Part shown: piece after piece, positions 22,000 through 29,833 of the stretch
How positions within the stretch are numbered: the first letter of the stretch is position 1
How the letters are laid out: each line of letters begins with the position of its first letter
DNA from: DATFRY01 sp035489015
GTDB lineage: Bacteria; Myxococcota_A; Polyangia; Haliangiales; Haliangiaceae
DNA length: 64,000 nucleotides
Direction: 5' to 3'
Assembly: GCA_035489015.1 (NCBI GenBank)
Contig: DATHKR010000083.1
Location: forward strand, 124,001-188,000
Notes under the pieces: model-generated
Told to the model about the DNA's origin: nothing
The model's database searches: none
What the model saw: only the letters and a program-made list of their open reading frames with translations
Translations under genes and position numbers: made by a program

Positions 22000-24347
22000 T
22001 GGCGGGCGAGGACGAGCGACGCGATCCGGCGGACCTCCGCGTCGGTGTCCTCGCCGGCGGCCCGGACCAGCGCCGCGTGCGCCTCGCGCGATGCCACCGC
22101 CGGCAGCGCCGCGACCACCGCCTTGCGCGCGGCCGGGCTGGGCAGCGCCATCGCCCCGACCAGCGCCCGCCACGCGTCGGGCCGGCGCATCCGGACCAGC
22201 CCGGCGACCAGGAACGGGGCGCCCTCGTCGTCGGCCTGGGCCAGCGCGGCCACCAGCGCGTCGACGCGACCGTCGACCCACACCGAGAGCGCCTCGACCA
22301 CGCGCTCGCGCTCGGGGTAGCGGGGCAGGATCCTGACCAGCGCGTGAGTCGCCTCGGCCCCCGACCGCCCGGACAGGAAGCCGATCGCCGCGGTGCGGAC
22401 GCTGTCGTCGCGGTCGCGGGCGGCGCGCTCGAGCGCGCGCAGCACCTCGTCCGAGTCGTAGTCGGCCACCGCCGAGACCGCGACCAGGCGGGTGGCTGGA
22501 TCGAGCGATCGGGTCGACTCGAGCAGGATCGGCTCCGCCTCGGCCCGCCGCGAGATGCCGAGCCCGATGAGGCCGGCCCGCCTGACGTCCGGATCGCCGG
22601 ATTGTGCCGCCGCGCGCAGCGACTGGAAGGCGAGCTCGCCGCGCAGGTGGGAGAGCGCCTCGATCGCCGCCACCCGGACCTGGCCGGCGCCATCGTCGAG
22701 CAGACGGGTCAGCGCCGCGGCGGCCTGCTCGACGCCGAGGCGGCCGAGCGACTGCGCCGCGTAGTAGCGCGCCCACGCGTCCGGATCGGCCAGCGCGCGC
22801 AGCAGCACCGAGACCACCCGCGCGTCGCTGCGGCTGTGGCCGAGCGCGCGCAGCGCGACCGCCCGGACCCGCTCGTTGGCGTGGCGGGCGACCCCGAGCA
22901 GCTCGTCGAGCGCCTGCGGCTCCTCCACGTAGGGCAGGCCCTGGATGGCGGCGTCGCGCACCCGCGGATCCGGATCGTCGAGCGCCTCGCGAAACAGCGA
23001 CAGCGCCGACGAGTAGCCGAAGTAGGACAGGATGCGGAACGCAGCCCGCCGCACCTCGGCCCGCTGCGAGCGCGCCGCCGCCAGGCACAGCTCCTCGGTC
23101 TCGGTGCTGCCCAGCGACTGGATCGCGCCGACCGCCGCCTGCGAGACGCGCGGGCTCGCGTCGCCGAGGAGCGGGAACAGGCGCGCCACCACCGAGGTGT
23201 GGCCGATGCGGGCCAGTGCGTCGCACGCAGCGGCGCGCACGCCGGGGTCGCGGTCGTCCAGGCAGGCCAGCACCGCCTCGGTCGCGCCGCGGCGCGAGAC
23301 CATCGGCAGGAGCGCCGCCCGCCGCTCGCTGTCGCCGTCGCGCAGGGTCGCGACCACGTGGGCCTCGGCCCGCTCGCCGATCCGGCGCAGCCCCTCGGCC
23401 GCCGCGCTGGCCACCGGGTCGTGCACGTCGAGCAGCCGGGTCAGGATCGGCACCGCGTCGTCGGAGCCGACCGCGCCGAGGATGCGCGCCGCGGCGACCT
23501 GCTCGCCCGGGTCGGCCTCGGCGATGCTCTGGCCCATCCGGCGGACCAGGACGTCGCGGCCCGACGCCGCCCGCAGCGCCTCGGTCACCGCGGCCGAGTC
23601 ACCGTAGCGCTCGCGATGGCGCTCGGCCAGGTCGGCCAGGGCGAGGACGGCCACCCGGACCAGCGCCTCGCCGCCGCGCTCGGCCAGGCCGATGAGCGGG
23701 CGGACCGCGTCCGGATCGCCGGTCCGGCCCAGCGCGCGGGCCGCCTCGGGCGCGAACTGCGGGTGATCGAGCAGGCGGGCGAGCGGCTCGACCACGCGAG
23801 GGTCGCCGCTGCGGCCGAGCACGTCGATGGCGGGGAACACCCGGAAGAAGCCCTCGCCGTCGACGATCTGGATGAGCGACTCGACCGCGGCGCGCCCGCC
23901 CAGGCGGCCCAGCGCCTCGATCGCGGCGACCGCGACGTTGTCGTCGGCGTGGCCGGCCAGCCCGACCAGGACCGGCCGGGCCGCGCTCGACCGCCGGCGG
24001 CCGAGCACCTGGACCGCGTCGGCCACCACCGCCGGGTTGTCGTGCCCGATCAGGCGAAGCGCGACCGGGTCGACCTCGCCGGTCGACGCCGACAGCGCGT
24101 CGACGCACGCGGCCAGCTGACCCTCGTCGTCGCGGCGACCGGCCAGGAGCTCGGCGATCGGCTCGACCGCGGCGTCGCCCAGCGCGGCCAGCGCCGCCAC
24201 CACCGCGCGCCGCACCACCCAGCTCGGGTCGGTCAGCATCTCGATGAGCGGCACGACGCCGCCCTCGCCGAGCGCGGCGAGCTGGTCGACCTGCTCCAGG
24301 CGCTGGAGCTCGGCGGGCGACAGCGCGGTCACATCGTGACGGGTCAC
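21996..24347 (-). CDS. HEAT-repeat protein of the chemosensory operon
   Basis: 783 residues built almost wholly from about 24 HEAT/PBS-lyase-type helical repeats of roughly 31 residues (pattern D..VR..A..ALG..G...AV..L..LL). No signal peptide, membrane segment or enzymatic domain is seen. It overlaps the receptor gene (GTGA) and cheR (ATGA), so it is made with them. HEAT-repeat partners are known in myxobacterial chemosensory systems, for example Cpc7 of the M. xanthus Che7 system as I recall. A scaffold or output role is inferred. Confidence 0.85.
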   Translation of the reverse strand: MTRHDVTALSPAELQRLEQVDQLAALGEGGVVPLIEMLTDPSWVVRRAVVAALAALGDAAVEPIAELLAGRRDDEGQLAACVDALSASTGEVDPVALRLIGHDNPAVVADAVQVLGRRRSSAARPVLVGLAGHADDNVAVAAIEALGRLGGRAAVESLIQIVDGEGFFRVFPAIDVLGRSGDPRVVEPLARLLDHPQFAPEAARALGRTGDPDAVRPLIGLAERGGEALVRVAVLALADLAERHRERYGDSAAVTEALRAASGRDVLVRRMGQSIAEADPGEQVAAARILGAVGSDDAVPILTRLLDVHDPVASAAAEGLRRIGERAEAHVVATLRDGDSERRAALLPMVSRRGATEAVLACLDDRDPGVRAAACDALARIGHTSVVARLFPLLGDASPRVSQAAVGAIQSLGSTETEELCLAAARSQRAEVRRAAFRILSYFGYSSALSLFREALDDPDPRVRDAAIQGLPYVEEPQALDELLGVARHANERVRAVALRALGHSRSDARVVSVLLRALADPDAWARYYAAQSLGRLGVEQAAAALTRLLDDGAGQVRVAAIEALSHLRGELAFQSLRAAAQSGDPDVRRAGLIGLGISRRAEAEPILLESTRSLDPATRLVAVSAVADYDSDEVLRALERAARDRDDSVRTAAIGFLSGRSGAEATHALVRILPRYPERERVVEALSVWVDGRVDALVAALAQADDEGAPFLVAGLVRMRRPDAWRALVGAMALPSPAARKAVVAALPAVASREAHAALVRAAGEDTDAEVRRIASLVLARQ

Positions 24348-26884
24348 GAGGTCTCGATCGAGGAACGGGCGGGCCGGCTGGCGACCAGCTCGGTCAGGGT
24401 CCCGGTGATGGCGCGGATCGACTCGGCGTCCTCGGCGGTGGCGGCCCGCACGCGCGACACGCTGGCCGCGATGGTCTCCACATCGCCGGCCAGCGCCGCG
24501 GTCGATCGGGTCTGCTGGGTCACCGCCGCGGCGATCTCGCGCGCCCGCGCGCGCATGTCGGTGTTGGTGCGGGCCACCTCGGCCGAGGCGACCGCCTGCT
24601 CGGCGACCGACTGGGCGAGCGCGGTCAGCGCGGTGTTCTGCCGGCTGGCGGTGGAGGCGAGCTGACCGACCGCGGTCGCCTGTTCGGCCACCGCGCGCGC
24701 CGACTGGCGCGCCACCCGGCGGACCTCGTCCGCCTCGCGGGTCAGCGCGCCGAGCGCCGCGCCCTGCTCGCCGGTCGCGCGGGTCACCTCGCTGGCCAGG
24801 CGATTGACCGAGCGCGCGCTGGCCTCGATGTGGCGGACCGCGCGGGTCTGCTCGGCCACCGCGCGGGCGGTCTCGGCCGCGTGCTTGCGGGCCTCCTCCA
24901 TCGCGCGGGCGACCTCGGCCGCGCCCGTGGCCTGCTCCGACAGGCCGGTGATGGTCCGCTGGGTGGCGGCGGCCACCTCCCTGGCGCTCGCCGACACGCC
25001 GGCCAGCGACTCCTTCTGTTCGCCCAGCCCGGCGGCGGTCCGCTGGGTCAGCCGGCGCATCTGCAGCGCGGTCTTGGCCAGCTCGTTGGAGCCGTTGGCC
25101 TGCTCGGCCATCGCGCGCGACACCTTCTCGGCGCTGCCGGCCAGCTGGCCGTTGGCGCGCACCACCTCGCGCAGCGCGCGCGCCTGCTGGGCGGTGGCCT
25201 CGCGGGTCTCGCGGGCCATCCGGCGCATCTCGGCGCTGCCCTGGGCCAGGCTCTCGAGCGCGCGGGTCTGCTCGACCGTGGCGCGCCCGATCGCGCGCGA
25301 CTCCTCGTTGGCCCGCGCGGTCGCCTGGGCCACCGCCTTGACCGCCTCGGCCTGCTCCTGGGATCCGGCCTCGACCTCGCGGACCGCGCCGCCGAGCTGG
25401 TCGATCGCCTCGAGGATCGCGCGCAGCGCGCGCTCGGCCTCGCTGGCCTGGCGCGAGCCCTCGTCGGCCACCTTGAGCCCGTCGTCGGAGGCGGCGACCG
25501 CCTCGCGCGCGGTGGACTGCAGGCCGCGCACGATCTTGGCGACGTCGGCGCTGGCCGCCGCCGCGCGGTCGGCCAGGGCGCGGATCTCCTCGGCCACCAC
25601 CGCGAAGCCGCGCCCGTGCTCGCCGGCCCGCGCCGCCTCGATGCTGGCGTTGAGCGACAGGAGGTTGGTGCGGTCGGCGATGAGGTTGATGGTCTGCACG
25701 ATGTCGCCGATGTCCTCGGCGCGCTTGCCCATCTCCTTGATGACGGCCGCCGATCCGACCATCGCCTGGCGGACGCCGCCCAGCCCGGCGATCGATCGCG
25801 ACAGCGTCACCCCGCCGTCGCGCGCGATGCCGCCGACCTTGTCCGCGGTCGCTCGCGCCCCGCTCACCACCACCCCGATCCGGCGGGTCGACGCCTCGAG
25901 CTGGCCCGACGCGGCCGAGGTCTGCGCCATGAGGCCGCCGATCTGCTCGGCGCTCTGCGCCACCCGCTGGGCCGAGCGGGCCGACTGCTCGATCGCCGCC
26001 GCGCTGCCCTCGATGACGGTCGCGTTCTTCTCGGCGGTGGCAGCCACCTCTTCGACCGACGCGGCGACCTCGGTCATGTTCTCGCCGGCGCTGGCCGCGG
26101 CGGTCTCGAGCTGGCGCGCGCTCTCGGCCACCTGGGCCACCGAGCGGGCCATCTGCTCGGAGGTGCTGGCGGTCTGCTCGACCGCGGCGGCCATCTCGGC
26201 CGCCTCGGCGGCCATCGCCTCGCTGGCGCGGGTGGCGCCGGCGATCGCGCTGGCGGTATCGGTCATCCGGCCGCCCATCGCGTTGGCGTCGCTGGTCAGC
26301 CGGGCGATGCCCTTGGCCATCTCCTCGATCGTCCCGGCGATCTCGGTGACCGTGGCCGCGTTCTCCTCGCCGCGCGCGCTGACGTCCGCGATGCTGGCCC
26401 CGGTCTCGGTGGCGGTGGAGAGCAGCGCCTCGCTGGCCGCGGACAGCTCCTCGGCGTTGACCGCGACCGCGCGGACCGAGCGGGCGGTCTCCTCGATGGT
26501 CGCGGCCGCGCCCTCGGCCGAGGTGGCCAGGAGCTCGGTGTCCTTGCGCACCGACTCGATCGACGCGGCCATCTCCTCCAGCCCGGCCGCGGCGCCGCTC
26601 AGCCCGGCCTGGACGTCGCGCGCGGTCTCGGCCACGCCGGACTGCGAGCGGGCCAGCGACTGGACCGTGGTGGCGTTCACCTCGATCGCGCTGGCCATCG
26701 CCTCGATCGCCGCGCGGACCTGATCGGTGGCCGCGGCCTGCTCGTTGCCGCTGGCGGCCAGGCGGGTGGCCGACTCCTCGATCGAGCGCGCCTGGGTGGC
26801 CGTGCGATGGAGCGACGCGGCGGTCTGCTCGGCCCGAGCCAGCGCCGCATCGACCCCGTTCTGTCCGTTCCCGTTACTGGCCAT
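24344..26884 (-). CDS. soluble methyl-accepting chemoreceptor, ultra-long coiled coil
   Basis: 846 residues with no membrane segment, HAMP or sensor domain. The conserved hairpin tip (DRTNLLSLNASIEAARAGE, near residue 415) lies almost exactly at the middle, so two antiparallel arms of over 400 residues each are predicted. The C-terminal arm is a strict repeat: E/Q-Q marker pairs occur every 28 residues from 510 to 790, and E818 continues the phase. The tip should bind CheW and CheA from the same operon. The arms carry many Glu/Gln-rich heptads, possible CheR/CheB sites. What it senses is unknown; the neighbouring HEAT protein could supply input. Confidence 0.92.
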   Translation of the reverse strand: MASNGNGQNGVDAALARAEQTAASLHRTATQARSIEESATRLAASGNEQAAATDQVRAAIEAMASAIEVNATTVQSLARSQSGVAETARDVQAGLSGAAAGLEEMAASIESVRKDTELLATSAEGAAATIEETARSVRAVAVNAEELSAASEALLSTATETGASIADVSARGEENAATVTEIAGTIEEMAKGIARLTSDANAMGGRMTDTASAIAGATRASEAMAAEAAEMAAAVEQTASTSEQMARSVAQVAESARQLETAAASAGENMTEVAASVEEVAATAEKNATVIEGSAAAIEQSARSAQRVAQSAEQIGGLMAQTSAASGQLEASTRRIGVVVSGARATADKVGGIARDGGVTLSRSIAGLGGVRQAMVGSAAVIKEMGKRAEDIGDIVQTINLIADRTNLLSLNASIEAARAGEHGRGFAVVAEEIRALADRAAAASADVAKIVRGLQSTAREAVAASDDGLKVADEGSRQASEAERALRAILEAIDQLGGAVREVEAGSQEQAEAVKAVAQATARANEESRAIGRATVEQTRALESLAQGSAEMRRMARETREATAQQARALREVVRANGQLAGSAEKVSRAMAEQANGSNELAKTALQMRRLTQRTAAGLGEQKESLAGVSASAREVAAATQRTITGLSEQATGAAEVARAMEEARKHAAETARAVAEQTRAVRHIEASARSVNRLASEVTRATGEQGAALGALTREADEVRRVARQSARAVAEQATAVGQLASTASRQNTALTALAQSVAEQAVASAEVARTNTDMRARAREIAAAVTQQTRSTAALAGDVETIAASVSRVRAATAEDAESIRAITGTLTELVASRPARSSIETS

Positions 26885-27314
26885 GGCTGGTGCTTTCCTC
26901 CCCGACCACCTTCTGGAAATCGATCAACATGACGAGCCGGCCGCCCGCGCGCGCCACCGACCTCACGAACCCGTCGCCGTGCGCGGTCAGCACCTCGGGC
27001 GGGGCCTCCAGGGTCGACTCGTCGAGCTGGATGACCTCGCGGGCCGAGTCGGCCAGCAGGCCGACCACGCGGCCGCCGCGCTCGACCACCACCACGCGCG
27101 AGTCGAGGGTCGGCTCGGCCGCGGGCAGGCCGAAGCGCCGGCGGAGGTCGATGACCGGCACGACCCGGCCGCGCATCTGGACCAGGCCGATCACGTGGGC
27201 CGCGACGCCGGGGACCCGGGTGGCGCCCTCGTACGACTCCATCTGGACCACCTCGGCGGCCGGCAGCGCGTACTCCGAATCGCCGACCCGGAAGAGGACG
27301 TAGAGGCTGGTCAC
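26874..27314 (-). CDS. cheW: chemotaxis coupling protein CheW
   Basis: 146 residues forming the two beta-barrels of a CheW domain: LYVLFRVGDSEYALPAAEVVQ, then GLVQMRGRVVPVIDLRRRFGL and FVRSVARAGGRLVMLIDF. It bridges the receptor and CheA. It overlaps cheA by 4 nt (GTGA) and the receptor gene by 11 nt. Confidence 0.95.
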   Translation of the reverse strand: MTSLYVLFRVGDSEYALPAAEVVQMESYEGATRVPGVAAHVIGLVQMRGRVVPVIDLRRRFGLPAAEPTLDSRVVVVERGGRVVGLLADSAREVIQLDESTLEAPPEVLTAHGDGFVRSVARAGGRLVMLIDFQKVVGEESTSHGQ

Positions 27315-29344
27315 GCGATCGCCCTGTCCGCGCTGCTCATGCGCGCGCTCAGCGCCAGGAGATCGATGACCAGGGTGGGGCGGCCGTCGCCCAGGTCGGT
27401 CGACCCGGCCACCCCGACCACGCGGACCAGCGGATCGTCGACCGGCCGCACCACGACCTCCTGCTGGCCGATCATGCGGTCGACCGCAAAGGCGAACGGG
27501 CGCCCGTTGCGGCGGACCAGGATCGCCTTGGTCGGGGCTGCGCCCGGAACGCCCAGATCGAGGCACGACTCGAGGTCGCAGATCGGGACGGTCTCGCCGC
27601 GCCGATCGAAGAGCCCGATCGGGGCGCGCCTGCTCACCGACGGCTCCGGGGGCCGGCGCACGCTGGCGCGGTCGACCTCGATGATCTCGTCCACCATCGA
27701 CACCGGCACCACGAACGACTGCCCGGCGCACGAGAACGAGAACGCGTCGACGATGGTGATGGAGAGCGGCACGCGCACGGTGAAGCGAGTGCCGCGGCCC
27801 GGCTCGGTGGCGAGGACCAGGTCGCCGCGCAGCTGGTCGACCGCGATGCGCTTGACGATGTCCATGCCGAGCCCGCGCCCGCTGGTGGTGGTGACCTCGT
27901 CGCGGGTGGACAGGCCCGGCGTGGTGATGAGCGCGAGCAGCTCCTCGTCGGTGGCCGGCTCCGGCCGCCCGGCCCGGGCGGCGACCCGGGCGTGGTCGAT
28001 CCCGCGGCCGTCGTCGGAGATGATGAGCTCGAGCTGGTTCTGGCCCCGCTCGTGGCACTCGACCCGGATGAGGCCCTCGCGCGGCTTGCCCAGGCGGACG
28101 CGCTCGGCGGGCGGCTCGATCGCGTGATCCACCGCGTTACGGATGAGGTGGAGGATGGCGGGGAACAGCCGCTCGCCGACCGCCTTGTCCAGCTCGGCCC
28201 GGTGGGCGTCGACCTCGAGGCGGACCTCCTTGCCGGTGGTGCGGCTGAGCCCGCGCACGACCAGCGGGACCCGCTCGAGCAGCTCGGCGACCGAGATGGT
28301 GCGCGCGCGCATGATGGCGGCGCGCAGGTCGCGCAGGCGCTGCCCGCTCTCCTGCACGATGTGGCGCAGCTCGCGCACGTCGGCCCCGCTGGCGGCCAGG
28401 TCGGCGGTGGCCCGGATCAGGCGAAAGCGAGTGACGACCAGCGCGGACAGCCGCTCGAGCGCGTCGTCGAGCCGCGCGACCGCGACCCGGACCACGCCGC
28501 CCGGCTCGCCCACGAGATCGATCTGGTCGGGGAACAGGGAGCCGGAGTCGCCGGCGTCGGCCAGCTCGACCAGCGGGTCGGGCCGGGCCGCCACCAGCGT
28601 CACGACCGCGGCCGGCTCGGCACCGGCCGCGTCGGCCAGCGCGGCGTCGTCGGCGCCGGTCACCACCAGGAGGGCGAAGGCGAGCCCGCCGGGCGCGTCC
28701 GGCGAGCGCGCCACCGACATCGGGACGACCTTGACCAGGTCGCCGAGCTGGCCGAGCCGCTCGCGCACCGTCGTGATGCTGAGGCCGCGCTCGGTCCGCG
28801 CCGGCGACGGCACGAAGTCGACTCGCACCGCGCGGCGGCCGGTCTGCACGGCGCCGGCCAGCTCCTCGGCCTCGGCCGGGCTGAGCTTGCCGCGCAGCTC
28901 GTCGGGCAGCTCGAGCGCGACCGGTCCGCCCGCGGGCGCGGCGGCCGTCACGGTCAGCGCGGCGAGCGCGTCGACCAGCGAGCGCGGCGCGGCCGGGACC
29001 TCCTTGCCGGCGCCGACCGCGGCCACCCGCACCTCGACCGCGCGCACGCCGCGGGCCAGGATGTCGACCGCGTCGGCGTCCAGGTGACCACCGGCGCGGT
29101 CGGCGGTGCGCAGCACCGTCTCCATCGCGTGGGCCAGCTCCACCACCGGATCGACCCCGACCATGGCGGAGAGGCCCTTGACCGTGTGCATGGAGCGAAA
29201 CAGCTCGCGCACCGGCCGCGCGATCGACTGGTGGGCCGCGGCCAGGCGCTCGACCTCGATGAGGTTGCGGGTGGCGCCGCGCAGGTGCTCATCGACCTCG
29301 ATCAGGTAGCCGGCCAGGAACTCCTTGAGATCGAGAGAGCTCAC
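27311..29344 (-). CDS. cheA: chemotaxis histidine kinase CheA
   Basis: 677 residues. An HPt domain carries the phosphorylated H53 (SMHTVKGLSAMVG). A central region of about 130-290 is Ala/Asp-rich. Dimerisation follows, then an ATPase domain with HLIRNAVDHAIE, SDDGRGID and TSGRGLGMDIV, and a C-terminal CheW-like domain (about 545-670). It autophosphorylates under receptor control and passes phosphate to the response regulators. GTG 29344 is used; the operon gene upstream is cheY, 10 bp away. Confidence 0.95.
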   Translation of the reverse strand: MSSLDLKEFLAGYLIEVDEHLRGATRNLIEVERLAAAHQSIARPVRELFRSMHTVKGLSAMVGVDPVVELAHAMETVLRTADRAGGHLDADAVDILARGVRAVEVRVAAVGAGKEVPAAPRSLVDALAALTVTAAAPAGGPVALELPDELRGKLSPAEAEELAGAVQTGRRAVRVDFVPSPARTERGLSITTVRERLGQLGDLVKVVPMSVARSPDAPGGLAFALLVVTGADDAALADAAGAEPAAVVTLVAARPDPLVELADAGDSGSLFPDQIDLVGEPGGVVRVAVARLDDALERLSALVVTRFRLIRATADLAASGADVRELRHIVQESGQRLRDLRAAIMRARTISVAELLERVPLVVRGLSRTTGKEVRLEVDAHRAELDKAVGERLFPAILHLIRNAVDHAIEPPAERVRLGKPREGLIRVECHERGQNQLELIISDDGRGIDHARVAARAGRPEPATDEELLALITTPGLSTRDEVTTTSGRGLGMDIVKRIAVDQLRGDLVLATEPGRGTRFTVRVPLSITIVDAFSFSCAGQSFVVPVSMVDEIIEVDRASVRRPPEPSVSRRAPIGLFDRRGETVPICDLESCLDLGVPGAAPTKAILVRRNGRPFAFAVDRMIGQQEVVVRPVDDPLVRVVGVAGSTDLGDGRPTLVIDLLALSARMSSADRAIA

Positions 29345-29354
29345 GGCGGGCCGC

Positions 29355-29741
29355 TCACGAGACGGCGCGCCGCTCGCGGCCGAGCAGGGCGCGCACCTGG
29401 GCGAGGATCTCCTCGGGGGTGAACGGTTTGGTCATGAACGCGGTCGCGCCGACCTCGAGCGCCTGGGCGCGCGACGATTCGTCTCCGCGGGTGGTCACCA
29501 CCAGGATCGGCAGGTCGCGCAGCGTGTCCTGGCCGCGGATGAACTCGACGACCTCGAACCCGTTGATGTCGGGCATGTTGAGATCGAGCACGACCAGCGC
29601 GAACTGGCCGAGCGAGAGCTTCTCGATCGCCTCGAGGCCGCTGGCCGCCTCGGTGAAGGCGAGGCCGACCTCCGCCCGCAGGCACGCCATCACCATCTGG
29701 CGCATCACCTGGCTGTCGTCCACGATGAGGATCTCCGGCAC
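29355..29741 (-). CDS. cheY: CheY-like single-domain response regulator
   Basis: 128 residues, one receiver domain with D8-D9, phospho-acceptor D53 and K105. It is the first gene of the seven-gene chemosensory operon and the likely phosphate acceptor from CheA. Starts at GTG 29741. The output is unknown, since no flagellar or pilus genes lie in the window. Confidence 0.92.
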   Translation of the reverse strand: MPEILIVDDSQVMRQMVMACLRAEVGLAFTEAASGLEAIEKLSLGQFALVVLDLNMPDINGFEVVEFIRGQDTLRDLPILVVTTRGDESSRAQALEVGATAFMTKPFTPEEILAQVRALLGRERRAVS

Positions 29742-29797
29742 GTCGTTTCACCAGGGGCGGGGCCAGCGGCGAGGAAGCCCTATATTGTCCTTCTAGA

Positions 29798-29826
29798 TTG
29801 ACAGTTGTTCCGTGTCTATCCATAAG
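29798..29826 (+). promoter_or_regulatory. sigma-70-type promoter of the hybrid histidine kinase gene
   Basis: A consensus TTGACA (29798-29803), a 17-bp spacer and CATAAG (29821-29826) make the best promoter in the window. The expected transcription start is around 29832-29834, which coincides with GTG 29834. The mRNA would therefore be leaderless. It also rules out the TTG at 29798 as a start codon, because that TTG is the -35 box. Confidence 0.6.
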
Positions 29827-29833
29827 TGACCGG

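Noticed and set aside
29798..29833. TTG 29798 as start of the hybrid kinase
   Set aside because: This TTG is the first half of a consensus TTGACA -35 box, and no ribosome-binding site precedes it. GTG 29834 at the predicted transcription start is better.
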